DNA of 64,000 bases from an uncultured Bacteroidales bacterium (GCA_947304185.1 CAMZAM010000011.1:1-64000), one strand, 5' to 3'; numbered from the stretch's first letter, positions 7,095 through 17,406 are shown. Notes: a model not told the origin generated them from the letters alone. Numbers and translations are program-made.

Positions 7095-8795
7095 TTATGC
7101 GGTGACTCTTTCGAGCCATTTCACCATGCATAACATCACTGTCATTGATACGAGGCAGATGGCGAGGAACACTCCCCAGCATACCCAGATGTCCCAAGCG
7201 TTGTACATGAGAGGTCCGACGAAGATAAACAGGTTGCCGATAGCTGTTGCGCCGAGCCATAAGCCTTGGCATAAGCCCAACATGTGACGTGGAGCCACCT
7301 TCGAAACGAATGAGAGTCCGAGAGGTGAGATAAACAGCTCAGCGACGGTCAAGAAGAAGTAAGTCACGATAAGCACCCATGGTCCTAACTTCGAGAGACC
7401 TGCAGCGGCCATCTGAGTCGAGTCCATTTCACGGAACACATCGCCTGAAGGATAGTTGCACGAAATTGACATTATCATCAGGAAGAGGTAGGCGAGACCC
7501 GCAATGCCCATACCGTAGGCGATTTTGCGAGGTGTCGAAACGCCTTTGCCTTTTCTTACCAAAGCAGCGAAACCTAACATCACCAGAGGTGTTAAGATAA
7601 TGACAAACAACGGGTTAAGCGACTGCCAGATCTCCGGCGCGAAGAAGTCGGTGACGATGAAGTCACGGGCTAACAGTGTCAGCGATTGGCTGTTCTGGTG
7701 GAACGAGAGCCAGAAGAAGATGGCGATGCCGAGAACTGCAAACAAGGCGTAGAGACGCTGTTTGATTTCTTTTGCCATTGCCTGTTTCTCCTCTTGAGTG
7801 TATTCAACCACTTCGGCTTTCTCTTTCTTAGCCGGCTGCGGGAAAATCTTCTTTGTGCAAAGGAACACCACCAACGAAATCATCATTGCGATGACCGATG
7901 CGATGAATGCGTAGTGCACACCTGTATTGAACACATCGATATATTGTGAGCTGAACGACACGAGGTCTGTAGGAGCTGCAGCACCATCAACTAATGATTT
8001 TGCCATGTTTTCGGTGAACTTCTGTGTCTGTTCGCCGTTGGCAAGGAATTTGTGGCAGAGAGCCGGCATGTCGGCGTTGTAAACGAAGTTATGTGCTTTC
8101 AGCCACCAGTCGCGAAGCATAGGAGCCACGAACGGAGCGATCACGCCGCCGATGTTGATGAACACGTAGAAAATCTGGAAACCGCTGTCGCGACGGTCTT
8201 TAGCCTCAGCCAAAGCCTCTGGGCCTTTCTGTGCTGCTTCGGCCTCGAACTTGTCGTAAAGCTTGCCGACGAGAGCCTGAAGGTTGCCTTTGAACAAGCC
8301 GTTACCAAACGAGATGCAGAGCAATGCGAAGCATGTGAAGATCAAGATGCCCCACCATGCGCCGCCATTGTCGAGGATGATGCCGTTGGCGTCCTTGCTG
8401 AACAACGGAAGAGCCAGTCCGACATAACCTGCCGCCATGATGATCAAACCCCACTGGATGGTACGCGGATAGTTCTGAGTGCGGTCGGCAATGATACCGC
8501 CAACAAGGCTCAAAACATAAATTCCGAAGTAAAACACCGAGTAGATGATACTTCCGGTTCTGTCCGGCAAACCGAATTTCGACACGAGGAACAACAGCAG
8601 GATGGCGTTCATGATGTAATATCCGAAACGCTCGCCCATGTTACTTAAAGCCGCTGCAATCAAGCCTTTCGGGTGATATTTCTTGGCTTGACGGAGATAG
8701 TAGACCAAAAATGGGATGACGACAATCAAAATGCCGATTAAAATCACCAATGTACGGTTGGTCTGCCATAAATTTGCAATTGATAATAATGACAT
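7095..8795 (-). CDS. POT family proton-coupled oligopeptide transporter
   Basis: A major-facilitator protein of the POT/PTR2 family, which imports di- and tripeptides with protons. The 566 residues contain about fourteen hydrophobic helices. The family motif on helix 1, ExxERFxYY, appears as SNMGERFGYY (51-60), with E55, R56 and Y59/Y60 in place; the first E of the motif is replaced by N/S. GGIIADR (about 99-105) is the loop 2-3 motif. A long soluble insert rich in Ala, Lys and Glu sits around residues 190-290. A full promoter lies upstream, divergent from valS. Peptide uptake fits an organism that ferments amino acids. Confidence 0.92.
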   Translation of the reverse strand: MSLLSIANLWQTNRTLVILIGILIVVIPFLVYYLRQAKKYHPKGLIAAALSNMGERFGYYIMNAILLLFLVSKFGLPDRTGSIIYSVFYFGIYVLSLVGGIIADRTQNYPRTIQWGLIIMAAGYVGLALPLFSKDANGIILDNGGAWWGILIFTCFALLCISFGNGLFKGNLQALVGKLYDKFEAEAAQKGPEALAEAKDRRDSGFQIFYVFINIGGVIAPFVAPMLRDWWLKAHNFVYNADMPALCHKFLANGEQTQKFTENMAKSLVDGAAAPTDLVSFSSQYIDVFNTGVHYAFIASVIAMMISLVVFLCTKKIFPQPAKKEKAEVVEYTQEEKQAMAKEIKQRLYALFAVLGIAIFFWLSFHQNSQSLTLLARDFIVTDFFAPEIWQSLNPLFVIILTPLVMLGFAALVRKGKGVSTPRKIAYGMGIAGLAYLFLMIMSISCNYPSGDVFREMDSTQMAAAGLSKLGPWVLIVTYFFLTVAELFISPLGLSFVSKVAPRHMLGLCQGLWLGATAIGNLFIFVGPLMYNAWDIWVCWGVFLAICLVSMTVMLCMVKWLERVTA

Positions 8796-8852
8796 ACTCT
8801 AAAAATTTAATTATACATAGAATAATTTCTCGTTTTCATTTCAAAAATCGTA

Positions 8853-8883
8853 CAAAATTATAAAAAAGTTTCAATACAAACAA
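8853..8883 (-). promoter_or_regulatory. Promoter of the POT transporter gene
   Basis: On the minus strand TTG (8883-8881) is followed after 20 nt by TAATTTTG (8860-8853), the -33/-7 pair typical of Bacteroidota. The predicted transcription start is near 8847, leaving a ~50-nt leader. Confidence 0.6.
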
Positions 8884-8892
8884 GAAAAATCG

Positions 8893-8900
8893 TAATTTTG
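8893..8900 (+). promoter_or_regulatory. -7 promoter element for valS
   Basis: TAATTTTG matches TAnnTTTG and lies 17 nt before the first valS ATG. No matching -33 TTG was found. It is divergent from the POT promoter, with only 9 nt between the two. Confidence 0.5.
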
Positions 8901-8916
8901 CAACTTAAATTTATAA

Positions 8917-11547
8917 ATGATGGAACTTTCGAGCAAATATAGTCCACAAGCTACCGAAGAGAAATGGTATGAGCATTGGATGAAAAAGAACTATTTTCAC
9001 TCCACTCCTGATGAACGTGAACCTTATACCATCGTGATCCCGCCTCCGAATGTGACAGGCGTGCTTCACATGGGTCACATGTTGAACAACACCATTCAGG
9101 ATGTGCTTGTACGCCGCGCCAGGATGATGGGCAAGAACGCCTGCTGGGTGCCGGGTACCGACCATGCCTCTATCGCCACCGAAGCTAAAGTGGTGAACAA
9201 GCTGGCTCAACAAGGCATTAAGAAGACCGACATCGGACGCGAGAAATTCCTTGAGCACGCTTGGGACTGGACGCACGAGCACGGCGGAATAATCCTCAAA
9301 CAGCTCCGCAAACTTGGCTGCTCATGCGATTGGGAACGCACTTCGTTTACCATGGACGAAACCCGTTCGAAGAGCGTCATTCACGTGTTTTGCGACCTTT
9401 ATAAAAAAGGTCTCATATATCGCGGCGTGCGTATGGTCAACTGGGACCCGAAAGCTCTCACAGCTCTGAGCGATGAAGAAGTCATCTACAAAGAGGAACA
9501 TAGCAAGCTTTATTACCTCAGATATAAGATTGAAGGGGAGAAGGGCTACGCAGTGGTGGCAACCACTCGTCCTGAGACCATCATGGGCGATACCGCGATG
9601 TGTATCAACCCTAACGACCCGAAGAACCAGCACCTGAAAGGCAAGAAAGTCATCGTTCCGTTGGTGAACCGCGTGATTCCGGTCATCGAAGATGAATACG
9701 TCGACATCGAGTTCGGTACAGGCTGCCTGAAGGTGACTCCGGCTCACGATGTGAACGACTATATGCTCGGTGAGAAGCATAACCTCCAGAGTATCAACAT
9801 TTTTAATGATGATGCAACCATCAGCGAGGCTGCAGGAATGTATGTCGGAATGGACCGCGAGGCAGTGCGTAAGCAGATTGTCATCGACCTCAAGGAAGCC
9901 GACCTGCTCGAGAAAGTTGAAGACTATAATAATAAGGTGGGATATTCGGAACGCACTAACGTCCCGATTGAGCCGAAGCTCTCAATGCAGTGGTTCCTCA
10001 AGATGGAACACCTCGCACAGATCGCGCTGAAGCCTGTCGAGATCGGCGAGATTCAGTTCTATCCTGCAAAATATGTCAACCTCTACCGTCACTGGCTCGA
10101 GAACATCAAAGACTGGTGCATCAGCCGTCAGCTGTGGTGGGGACATCAGATTCCGGCTTATTACCTGCCTGAAGGCGGCTATGTGGTGGCAGAATCTGAC
10201 GAAGAAGCACTTAAACTCGCAAAAGAGAAGACTGGCAATAACAACCTGACTATGAGCGATTTACGTCGTGATGGCGACTGCCTCGACACTTGGTTCAGCT
10301 CATGGCTGTGGCCTCTCTCACTGTTCAATGGCATCCTTGATCCGAATAACGCCGAGTTCAAATATTATTACCCGACCAACGACCTCATCACTGCTCCTGA
10401 TATCATCTTCTTCTGGGTCGCCAGAATGATCATGGCAGGCGAGGAGTACCAGGGTAAAGTGCCGTTTAATAATGTCTATTTCACCGGTATCGTGCGCGAC
10501 AAGCTCGGTCGTAAGATGTCGAAATCGTTAGGAAATTCTCCAGATCCGATTGAGCTCATCGAAAACTACGGTGCTGATGGCGTCCGTATGGGAATGCTGC
10601 TTTCAGCCCCTGCTGGAAACGACATCTTGTTCGATGTGGCACTCTGCGAGCAAGGACGTAACTTCTGCAATAAGATTTGGAACGCTTTGAGATTGGTGCG
10701 TGGCTGGAATGTCGATGAAAAAGCGGCACAGCCTGACACCGCCAAGATGGCAGTGAAGTGGTTCGACGCCCGTTATAACCAGGTTTTGGCTGAGATGAAC
10801 GACAACTTCGAGAAATATCGTCTCTCCGATGCCTTGATGGGTGTTTATAAACTCACTTGGGACGACTTCTGCTCATGGTATCTCGAAATGGTGAAAGCTC
10901 CGATGGGACAGGCTGTCGACGGCGTAACTTACAGAGCTACAGTCACTTTCTTCGAAAACCTGATGAAACTTCTGCATCCGTTCATGCCGTTCATCACCGA
11001 GGAGATCTATCATAACCTTGATGAGCGCAACGAAGGCGACGACATCATCATCGCACAGCAGCCTAAGCAGAAAGCTATTGACAATCAAGTGCTTGCGCAG
11101 TTCGACTTTACAATGGATGTCATCAACAATATCCGTAAGATCCGTGCCGAAAAGAATATATCATTCAAAGAGGCCTTGGATTTGGTTGTTATTGACAACG
11201 GCACTGCCAACAAGGACTTTGACTGCATCATTGAGAAGTTAACTAACGTTAAGACAATAACTTACACGACCGAGAAGCCAGCCGATGCGTTCGGATTCCT
11301 CGTCCGTTCGAAGGAATATTTCATTCCTGTCACCGATTCTGTTGACACTGAGGCTGAGTTGAAGAAACTCGAAGAAGAACTGAAATATGCCCAAGGTTTC
11401 TTAAAGTCGGTGGAGGCAAAGCTCTCGAACGAGAAGTTCGTCAACGGAGCTCCTGCCGCCGTGGTCGACAAGGAACGCAAGAAGAAAGCCGATGCTGAAG
11501 CTAAGATCGCGGTTCTGGAACAACAGATTAAAGGATTAAAAAAATAA
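8917..11547 (+). CDS. valS: Valine--tRNA ligase
   Basis: Class I aminoacyl-tRNA synthetase that charges tRNA-Val and edits mischarged threonine. The 876-residue protein carries the HIGH-type motif HMGH in [15 protein letters not shown] (42-56) and KMSKS at 533-537. The CP1 editing domain spans roughly 180-350, with [13 protein letters not shown]. The anticodon-binding helical domain follows 600. The C-terminal 70 residues form the lysine- and glutamate-rich coiled coil typical of ValRS (Val_tRNA-synt_C). Two adjacent ATG codons (8917, 8920) could serve as start. A T9SS cargo gene follows after 26 nt. Confidence 0.97.
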   Translation: MMELSSKYSPQATEEKWYEHWMKKNYFHSTPDEREPYTIVIPPPNVTGVLHMGHMLNNTIQDVLVRRARMMGKNACWVPGTDHASIATEAKVVNKLAQQGIKKTDIGREKFLEHAWDWTHEHGGIILKQLRKLGCSCDWERTSFTMDETRSKSVIHVFCDLYKKGLIYRGVRMVNWDPKALTALSDEEVIYKEEHSKLYYLRYKIEGEKGYAVVATTRPETIMGDTAMCINPNDPKNQHLKGKKVIVPLVNRVIPVIEDEYVDIEFGTGCLKVTPAHDVNDYMLGEKHNLQSINIFNDDATISEAAGMYVGMDREAVRKQIVIDLKEADLLEKVEDYNNKVGYSERTNVPIEPKLSMQWFLKMEHLAQIALKPVEIGEIQFYPAKYVNLYRHWLENIKDWCISRQLWWGHQIPAYYLPEGGYVVAESDEEALKLAKEKTGNNNLTMSDLRRDGDCLDTWFSSWLWPLSLFNGILDPNNAEFKYYYPTNDLITAPDIIFFWVARMIMAGEEYQGKVPFNNVYFTGIVRDKLGRKMSKSLGNSPDPIELIENYGADGVRMGMLLSAPAGNDILFDVALCEQGRNFCNKIWNALRLVRGWNVDEKAAQPDTAKMAVKWFDARYNQVLAEMNDNFEKYRLSDALMGVYKLTWDDFCSWYLEMVKAPMGQAVDGVTYRATVTFFENLMKLLHPFMPFITEEIYHNLDERNEGDDIIIAQQPKQKAIDNQVLAQFDFTMDVINNIRKIRAEKNISFKEALDLVVIDNGTANKDFDCIIEKLTNVKTITYTTEKPADAFGFLVRSKEYFIPVTDSVDTEAELKKLEEELKYAQGFLKSVEAKLSNEKFVNGAPAAVVDKERKKKADAEAKIAVLEQQIKGLKK

Positions 11548-11573
11548 TTATTAACAATTAAATTAAATAGACT

Positions 11574-13142
11574 ATGAAGAAATTAACAGTGATCATTTTG
11601 TCACTGTTTATGATGATGGTGGCAAATGCACAAGAATGGAATTTTGTTAATTCTTTCGTATGCTCAACAGGCCGTCAGCACGGCATTGTTTACGACGGTG
11701 AGTGCATTTACACAAGCGCATGGGGCAAGTCATCGACAGTGCTCTCAATGTTCTACAAGTATGACTTGGACGGCAACCTTCTCGATGAGTTCGATGTCGC
11801 CGGAATCAGTAATTCCGACAACTATATGCGCGACATGACCTTCGACGGTCAGTATTTCTATGGTTGTGACGCTCATTCAGGCACTATCTGGTGCTACGAC
11901 CTTCACAACAAGACTTTGCACAACGCAAACAAGATCGAGACATCATTCACCGAACTCGGTATCTGCACCTACGACCCTGTCTATGACGCATTCTGGGTAG
12001 GAGAGAGAGCTACTGGCAGCACCCCGAGCCTCCATCTCGACCTTAAGCTCATCAGCCGTAACGGCACAGTGCTTAAAACTGCAACAGCACATAACCTTGG
12101 CGGTCATACCGTACACGGAACAGGTTATTTCGTGGATGGAGACGGCGGAAATCACATCCTTTTGTTCTGCGTTGAAGGCTTCACAGCTCACGTGTTCGAC
12201 TACAACATCGACAGCGACAGTATGAGCTCAAACTACATCTTCGACTTCTCAGTGACACCTGGCTGGGGCGCAGCTAGCTCAGCCGGCGGCGCTTACGTCG
12301 GTGTAGTCAACGGCTCACAGTATTTCTTCGGCGATGTCGACAAAAGCCCTAACCTCATCGGCATCTACGCTCTCGGCGAATATACCCCAGCTCCTCCGAC
12401 ACCACCAGAGGGCGACATCTTCTTCGATTTCGAAGACGGCATCATGCGTTGGAACACTATCGACGGCGATGACGACGGTTTTAACTGGGAAATGAGAGAG
12501 ATTTATGCCGTTCCGGGCAACACACACTGCGTCACATCAGCATCGTTCGACGACTGGACTCAGACAATCTTGACTCCTGAAAACTATCTCGTAACCCCTT
12601 ATAAGCTCGATTGCGAACAGATTATCTTCAAAGCACAGGCTCAAGATCAATTGCATCCAAACGAGCATTTCGGCGTGGCTGTTTCAACAACTGACTGCGT
12701 GTCACCTGAAGATTTCGAGATCATTTGGGAAGATGAACTGACGGCCAAGACAGCCGGTGAATGGTATTTTTTCAACGTCGACTTGAGAGCATACCAGGGC
12801 CAAGATATCTATGTGTCAATAGTTCACTTCAACTGCACAAACCAGTTCTCAATCAACATCGACGATATTAAGCTTTACAGATCATATAATACTGATGTGG
12901 CTGAAATCGAGATGAATATGTTCTGCGTTTATCCTAACCCGACAACTGAGAAGTTGATGGTTGAAAGCCAAGTTGTTGTAAATCAATACGATATCTACAA
13001 CATTGCTGGTGCTATGATTATGAGCAAGCCAGTCGATGAGAAATCATTCGAAATCAACGTTAGCGAACTTCCAGCCGGCACATATCTCATCAAGATGAGA
13101 GCCAACGGCCTCGTTCAGACCAAACGCTTTGTAAAGGAATAA
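11574..13142 (+). CDS. Secreted protein with cleaved-adhesin-like domain and T9SS sorting domain
   Basis: A 522-residue predicted cell-surface or secreted protein. Residues 1-19 are a signal peptide ending ANAQ. Residues 20-270 form a beta-rich region that looks like one propeller (repeated VYDGECIY, TFDGQYFYGCDAH). Residues ~280-430 (FFDFEDGIMRWNTIDGDDDGFNW onward, with LVTPYKLDCEQIIFKAQAQD) resemble the cleaved-adhesin domains of gingipain-type proteins. The last ~75 residues, beginning VYPNPTTEKLMV and ending in a short basic tail, are a T9SS type A sorting domain. The biological target is unknown. It may be read through from valS; a strong terminator follows at 13162. Confidence 0.85.
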   Translation: MKKLTVIILSLFMMMVANAQEWNFVNSFVCSTGRQHGIVYDGECIYTSAWGKSSTVLSMFYKYDLDGNLLDEFDVAGISNSDNYMRDMTFDGQYFYGCDAHSGTIWCYDLHNKTLHNANKIETSFTELGICTYDPVYDAFWVGERATGSTPSLHLDLKLISRNGTVLKTATAHNLGGHTVHGTGYFVDGDGGNHILLFCVEGFTAHVFDYNIDSDSMSSNYIFDFSVTPGWGAASSAGGAYVGVVNGSQYFFGDVDKSPNLIGIYALGEYTPAPPTPPEGDIFFDFEDGIMRWNTIDGDDDGFNWEMREIYAVPGNTHCVTSASFDDWTQTILTPENYLVTPYKLDCEQIIFKAQAQDQLHPNEHFGVAVSTTDCVSPEDFEIIWEDELTAKTAGEWYFFNVDLRAYQGQDIYVSIVHFNCTNQFSINIDDIKLYRSYNTDVAEIEMNMFCVYPNPTTEKLMVESQVVVNQYDIYNIAGAMIMSKPVDEKSFEINVSELPAGTYLIKMRANGLVQTKRFVKE

Positions 13143-13161
13143 ATTTGTGAATAATTATATG

Positions 13162-13196
13162 TAGGGGTAAATCATCATTTGCCCCTACTTTTTTTT
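13162..13196 (+). terminator. Intrinsic terminator after the T9SS cargo gene
   Basis: GTAGGGGTAAAT (13162-13173) pairs with ATTTGCCCCTAC (13178-13189), giving 12 bp with one G-U wobble and a CATC loop, followed by seven T (13190-13196). It sits in the short gap before the oppositely oriented LUD gene. The GTAG...CTAC ends also recall the small palindromes at 2685 and 7046. Confidence 0.85.
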
Positions 13197-13866
13197 ATTC
13201 GTCTTCCACAAGGAACAGCGCTATCTGTTTTATACCTTGAGCACCAATGACTAATTGATTGTCAATCTCCGTGCTCTTGCTGGCGCCACTGATAATAACG
13301 GTTTCGGTAGGTTTATCGGAACCGTATTTTTCTTTTACCAGATGTATCGCGTCTTTCATACTCGCCACAATCTGGCTAGGGGAGGCAAAGACTAACAAGA
13401 CGTCGGCATTGGAATACGCTGCACGCGACCCCGCGCATTTGTCGGTAACAACAACGCTCCCTGTATGTGCTATCAGGCACTCGCAGTCAGTGATGCTAAC
13501 CGTTTTCTTGCGTTTTGTGGCGTAGTCGCGGCTCAGCTTTATGCCTGAACCTTTGAATATGGCATCCATCTTCTTACTCGTTGAGCATAGTGGTTCCCAT
13601 TGATTCTCAACGATATATTGTTTCATCGCATCAAGGAAGTTTTCCTTGCTCTCGAAGTAGATGAAGATGCCGCCGTTTTCTTTGAAACGTTCCACAAAAG
13701 TGAAGTCGGCGCCGTCTTCCTCCTTGAACGGAGTCCAGGTGTCGACCTGCATGTTCACGTCTTTGAAGAGATTCTCGTCTTTGGTCATCACGGCCTCACG
13801 CACCTTGGCGAGGATCTGCTCCTTGTTGGTGCGTTCGCTTAAATTACCAAACGAGAATATCTTCAT
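13195..13866 (-). CDS. LUD domain protein (LutC/YkgG family)
   Basis: A 223-residue protein of the LUD family, known from lactate utilisation (LutB/LutC) but also found alone beside ftsH in Bacteroidota, where its role is not established. The N-terminal third is a variable helical part. The core carries ITDCECLIAHTGSVVV (about residues 129-144), the VVTDKCAGSRAA loop and the C-terminal SGASKSTEIDNQLVIGAQG motif near residues 195-213. No iron-sulfur cysteine cluster is present. It starts 3 nt after the ftsH stop on the same strand and is probably in the rsfS-ftsH operon. Confidence 0.87.
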   Translation of the reverse strand: MKIFSFGNLSERTNKEQILAKVREAVMTKDENLFKDVNMQVDTWTPFKEEDGADFTFVERFKENGGIFIYFESKENFLDAMKQYIVENQWEPLCSTSKKMDAIFKGSGIKLSRDYATKRKKTVSITDCECLIAHTGSVVVTDKCAGSRAAYSNADVLLVFASPSQIVASMKDAIHLVKEKYGSDKPTETVIISGASKSTEIDNQLVIGAQGIKQIALFLVEDE

Positions 13867-13868
13867 GA

Positions 13869-15827
13869 CTATGCTATTGTTGTGTTTTCAGGATAATCCT
13901 GATTTTCGTCTTCTTTTTTACGTTTTGAGAATGTTCTTTCCTCTTGTTTCCACGGGCGTTCACCGAAAATAGCCACTAAATCGTCGGTGAAGATTACCTC
14001 CTTGTCGATGAGCTTCTCGGCGAGCTGTGTCAGTCCGTCCTTATGCTCGTTGAGGATACGCAAAGCCTCTTGATAGGCGCTCTCGATGAGTTTGCTCACC
14101 TCAGCATCTATCTTCTCGGCGGTCTTCTCGCTGAACGGCTTCTGGAACGAATATTCCTGCTGACCTGTTGAGTCATAATAACTTACGTTGCCGATAGTCT
14201 CGTCGAGACCATAGTACATCACCATGGCATGAGCCTGTTTCGACACCTTCTCGAGGTCGTTCAAGGCACCGGTGGATATCTGTCCGAAGATGATCTGCTC
14301 TGCGGCGCGGCCGCCTAATGTCGCGATCATCTCATGATACATCTGTTCCTTCGTCGTTATCTGTCGCTCGTCTGGCAGGTACCAGGCCGCGCCGAGAGCC
14401 TTGCCTCGTGGTACGATGGTGACTTTCACCAGCGGATGAGCGTGTTCGAGCATCCAGCTCGTGGTGGCGTGTCCTGCCTCATGGAAGGCGATGACCTTCT
14501 TCTCCGATGGTGTGATGACCGAGTTTTTCTTCTCCAAGCCTCCCACGATGCGGTCGATGGCGTCGAGGAAGTCTTGTTTTTCTATGCTTTCCTTGTTCTT
14601 ACGTGCTGCGATGAGTGCTGCTTCATTGCAAACATTGGCAATGTCGGCACCCGAGAATCCTGGTGTCTGCTTGGCTAAGAACTCCTTGTCGACGTCGTTG
14701 CCGAGTTTCAGTCCACGCATATGGACCTCGAATATCTCGCGCCGACCGTTCAAGTCGGGGAGTTCCACATAAATCTGACGGTCGAATCGTCCGGCACGCA
14801 TCAACGCCTTGTCGAGGATGTCGGCGCGGTTAGTGGCTGCCAAAACGATGACGCCGCTGTTAGTACCGAAGCCGTCCATCTCCGTAAGCAGCTGGTTAAG
14901 AGTGCTCTCACGTTCGTCGTTGCCGCCGCTCATGATATTCTTGCCACGGGCGCGTCCGATGGCATCGATCTCATCGATGAAGATGATGCAAGGTGACTTC
15001 TCCTTTGCTTGTTTAAAGAGGTCGCGCACACGTGAGGCGCCGACGCCCACAAACATCTCCACGAAGTCGGAACCCGAGATGCTGAAGAATGGCACGTTGG
15101 CCTCGCCAGCCACCGATTTTGCTAATAAGGTCTTACCTGTTCCAGGAGGGCCTACCAGCAGCACGCCCTTCGGGATCTTACCGCCTAAACGTGTATATCG
15201 TGTCGGATTCTTAAGGAAATCAACGATTTCCATCACCTCTTCCTTGGCTTCTTCAAGACCAGCCACGTCCTTAAACGTGGTTTTGTTGTCTTTCTCCTGA
15301 TCGTAGAGCTGAGCCTTCGACTTTCCGATGCTGAATATCTGTCCGCCGCCTACACCTGAGCCACCACCACCGCTCATCCTGCGAATGATGATTACATATA
15401 ACGCCACGATGAGCAGCAGAGGCAAGATCCAGCTGATGATCTCAGCGCCCCAGTTATGACGCTCCACTGGCGTGACTTCGATAGGGTTGGAGAGACCTTC
15501 CTGGGCCTCGTCGACTTTCTCGTAAAGCCTTGCCTCAGTGGTTGATAGGGTATAGTTTGGCGATACGCCGAACTTTTGATTGGTCTGTCCAGGGAAATAC
15601 TTCTGCATTCCCTTGTCGTTGAGGTAAATCTCGGCTGTCTTGCCGTTTACCAGCTCGATTTTATCGACATCCTGGTCACGCAGCATCTGCATGAGTTCGC
15701 TCATCGTGGTCTGCTTGGCCGAGTTGGACCCGCTGAACACTATCGACCCGATGAAAAACGCTATCAGGATGATGTAAACCCAATAAAAACCTAGCTTTTT
15801 TTTCGGTTTGTTGGAATCTTCTGCCAT
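13869..15827 (-). CDS. ftsH: ATP-dependent zinc metalloprotease FtsH
   Basis: Membrane-anchored AAA+ protease that degrades damaged membrane proteins and some regulators. The 652-residue protein has a first transmembrane helix (about 13-32), a periplasmic domain (35-125) and a second helix (129-149). A glycine-rich linker follows. The AAA domain has GPPGTGKT (226-233) and Walker [12 protein letters not shown], and the zinc site is HEAGH (449-453). The last ~45 residues are charged and variable. It lies between rsfS upstream and the LUD gene downstream on the same strand. The rsfS-ftsH gap holds a 27-nt AT-rich spacer shared with 3673-3699. Confidence 0.97.
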   Translation of the reverse strand: MAEDSNKPKKKLGFYWVYIILIAFFIGSIVFSGSNSAKQTTMSELMQMLRDQDVDKIELVNGKTAEIYLNDKGMQKYFPGQTNQKFGVSPNYTLSTTEARLYEKVDEAQEGLSNPIEVTPVERHNWGAEIISWILPLLLIVALYVIIIRRMSGGGGSGVGGGQIFSIGKSKAQLYDQEKDNKTTFKDVAGLEEAKEEVMEIVDFLKNPTRYTRLGGKIPKGVLLVGPPGTGKTLLAKSVAGEANVPFFSISGSDFVEMFVGVGASRVRDLFKQAKEKSPCIIFIDEIDAIGRARGKNIMSGGNDERESTLNQLLTEMDGFGTNSGVIVLAATNRADILDKALMRAGRFDRQIYVELPDLNGRREIFEVHMRGLKLGNDVDKEFLAKQTPGFSGADIANVCNEAALIAARKNKESIEKQDFLDAIDRIVGGLEKKNSVITPSEKKVIAFHEAGHATTSWMLEHAHPLVKVTIVPRGKALGAAWYLPDERQITTKEQMYHEMIATLGGRAAEQIIFGQISTGALNDLEKVSKQAHAMVMYYGLDETIGNVSYYDSTGQQEYSFQKPFSEKTAEKIDAEVSKLIESAYQEALRILNEHKDGLTQLAEKLIDKEVIFTDDLVAIFGERPWKQEERTFSKRKKEDENQDYPENTTIA

Positions 15828-15832
15828 CTTAT

Positions 15833-15859
15833 AACTTTTCTCTTTTTACTTTTAACTAA
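15833..15859. repeat. 27-nt AT-rich spacer repeat (copy of 3673-3699)
   Basis: The block starts AACTTTTCTC and ends TTTTAACTAA and differs from 3673-3699 only by an AT/TA swap in the middle. It fills the gap between rsfS and ftsH, and the rsfS stop codon lies inside it. On the transcribed minus strand it reads as an A-rich leader just before the ftsH ATG. Confidence 0.7.
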
Positions 15860-16227
15860 TCCTCGTAGACTTTTTTATCTGCATCTGCCCAGAGTTCCTC
15901 CAGTTGGAAGAAACTGCGCTTCTCTGCCAAGAAAATGTGTACTACGACATCAATATAATCCAACAAAATCCATTCCGAATTTTCGAAGCCTTCTTCGTGG
16001 TAGACGTGCACGTGAAGCTTGTTGCGTACGTTATCGATGATCTTTTCCGCGATGGCGTTCACCTGTGTCTTCGACTGTGCGTGGCAGATCACAAAGTAAT
16101 CGGTTACTGCCGACTGTAACTCCTTCATATCCAATGATGTAACCTCTTGTGCCTTAGCCTCCAACATGGTCTCAACGATGGTTTTTAAGACCTCTTCTGT
16201 ATTGTCATTTTCGTGTCTGATTCTCAT
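15856..16227 (-). CDS. rsfS: Ribosomal silencing factor RsfS
   Basis: RsfS (Iojap/YbeB family) binds ribosomal protein uL14 and blocks subunit joining during starvation. The protein is 123 residues from the ATG at 16227. It shows the family core LKTIVETMLEAKAQEVTSLDM, TDYFVICHAQSKTQVNAIAEKI, and EEGFENSEWILLDYIDVVVHIF, ending in the usual LEELWADA. An in-frame start at 16257 would begin upstream of the -7 element (16245-16252) and is rejected. First gene of an rsfS-ftsH-LUD run. Confidence 0.94.
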   Translation of the reverse strand: MRIRHENDNTEEVLKTIVETMLEAKAQEVTSLDMKELQSAVTDYFVICHAQSKTQVNAIAEKIIDNVRNKLHVHVYHEEGFENSEWILLDYIDVVVHIFLAEKRSFFQLEELWADADKKVYED

Positions 16228-16244
16228 AAATCGAAAAATTTTTG

Positions 16245-16252
16245 CAAAGATA
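16245..16252 (-). promoter_or_regulatory. -7 promoter element for rsfS-ftsH
   Basis: TATCTTTG on the minus strand (16252-16245) matches TAnnTTTG and lies 17 nt before the rsfS ATG. It is divergent from the birA element at 16277, the two being 24 nt apart. Confidence 0.55.
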
Positions 16253-16276
16253 ATCAATAAATTTGATAATTCTTAT

Positions 16277-16284
16277 TATTTTTG
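16277..16284 (+). promoter_or_regulatory. -7 promoter element for birA
   Basis: TATTTTTG fits TAnnTTTG, 20 nt upstream of the birA ATG at 16305. It excludes a long leader and makes the TTG at 16293 a poor start. Confidence 0.55.
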
Positions 16285-16304
16285 TATTTTAATTGAAAAA
16301 GGTG

Positions 16305-17075
16305 ATGAAAATTCTGCATTTTGATGAATTAGCCTCAACCAATGTCTATCTTTATGACAAAATGACCGAAAAAACTGACATTTCGGATATTGTTGTCGTA
16401 GCTGCGCATCAGACTGCAGGCCGCGGGATGGATAAGAATCGATGGGAGAGTGAGGCAGGAAAGAATCTTCTCTTCAGTATTGCATTGAATGTCAATTTCT
16501 TAGAAGCATCTAACCAGTTTAAGATTTCGCAAGCCGTGTCGGTGGCGATAGTTGAAATATTGTCGCAATTCATTGATAATCAGCAACTTTTTATCAAATG
16601 GCCTAACGATATCTATTTCGGTGATAAGAAACTTGCCGGGATGCTCATCCAGAACACCATTGAAGGACGGATGATGGGGACCTCAATAATAGGTATTGGA
16701 TTGAATGTCAATCAGTTGGAGTTTTCGAAAGATATCCCGAATCCAATTTCCATGAAGATGATAACAGGGGAGGAGTATGATCTTGAAAGACTGCTTAACC
16801 TGTTGATTGTCAATATAAAAGACGCTATAGGATCTCTTCGTTTAGAGGAAAATCATGATAATATCAATCAGAAATATATCTTGAAGTCGTATCGTTTTGG
16901 GAAATGGACGGATTATGTTTATCAAAACCAGGTTAAAACGCTGAAAATCAATGGTTTTGATAAATACGGACGACTCCTTCTTAGCGATAAAGAAGGAGCC
17001 GAGATCGTTTGTGACGTTAAAGAGTTACAGTTCTTTCCGCCATCATGTCGAGCAGGTTCTGAAGCGGACGTTTAG
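16305..17075 (+). CDS. birA: Biotin--[acetyl-CoA-carboxylase] ligase
   Basis: Attaches biotin to carboxylase carrier proteins through biotinyl-AMP. The protein (256 aa) is the monofunctional type without an N-terminal DNA-binding domain. Motifs are QTAGRGMDKNRW (36-47, the GRG adenylate loop), KWPND (98-102), KLAGML and GIGLNVN. The last ~20 residues (after CDVKELQFF, ending PPSCRAGSEADV) lie over the end of the oppositely oriented SRPBCC gene (59-bp overlap) and look unlike the family; the original stop may have been lost. Transcribed divergently from rsfS. Confidence 0.94.
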   Translation: MKILHFDELASTNVYLYDKMTEKTDISDIVVVAAHQTAGRGMDKNRWESEAGKNLLFSIALNVNFLEASNQFKISQAVSVAIVEILSQFIDNQQLFIKWPNDIYFGDKKLAGMLIQNTIEGRMMGTSIIGIGLNVNQLEFSKDIPNPISMKMITGEEYDLERLLNLLIVNIKDAIGSLRLEENHDNINQKYILKSYRFGKWTDYVYQNQVKTLKINGFDKYGRLLLSDKEGAEIVCDVKELQFFPPSCRAGSEADV

Positions 17076-17406
17076 CCATCATTGCCATCAGCGGGTTCAT
17101 GTCGGCGTCGACTTCATACATCACGCGGCAGCTGTTGCCTAATCCGGCGATTTTTATGCTTAACACGAATTGGAAAGGTGTCTTTCCGACAGGCACGAGT
17201 TGTACCAAGCTGTAGTTAATCCTCTGACTTACGCGCAGGGCGATGCTGCCTGTTCCTTGCACCGTGAACGCGAGATTATCCTCGTCGGCCGAGACATTGA
17301 CGGCCTGTTCTGGCAAGAGGGCGGGGATGTTACGCATATCGCTGACGATGCCGAAAAACTCCTGCTCGCTCTTGCTGTTATCAACGTATTGTGACTGAAT
17401 TAACAT
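17017..17406 (-). CDS. SRPBCC/START-like domain protein
   Basis: A 129-residue protein of the SRPBCC (START-like) fold, which forms a deep hydrophobic pocket; the ligand is unknown. The pattern of an N-terminal strand, FFGIVSDMRNIPALLP helices, a run of strands with VQGTGSIALRVSQRI, and a long C-terminal helix (NPLMAMMAKRPLQNLLDMMAERT) fits the fold. It has no signal peptide. It lies downstream of pyrE on the same strand, with a hairpin and TTTAAAC repeats between them, and overlaps the tail of birA by 59 bp. Confidence 0.7.
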   Translation of the reverse strand: MLIQSQYVDNSKSEQEFFGIVSDMRNIPALLPEQAVNVSADEDNLAFTVQGTGSIALRVSQRINYSLVQLVPVGKTPFQFVLSIKIAGLGNSCRVMYEVDADMNPLMAMMAKRPLQNLLDMMAERTVTL

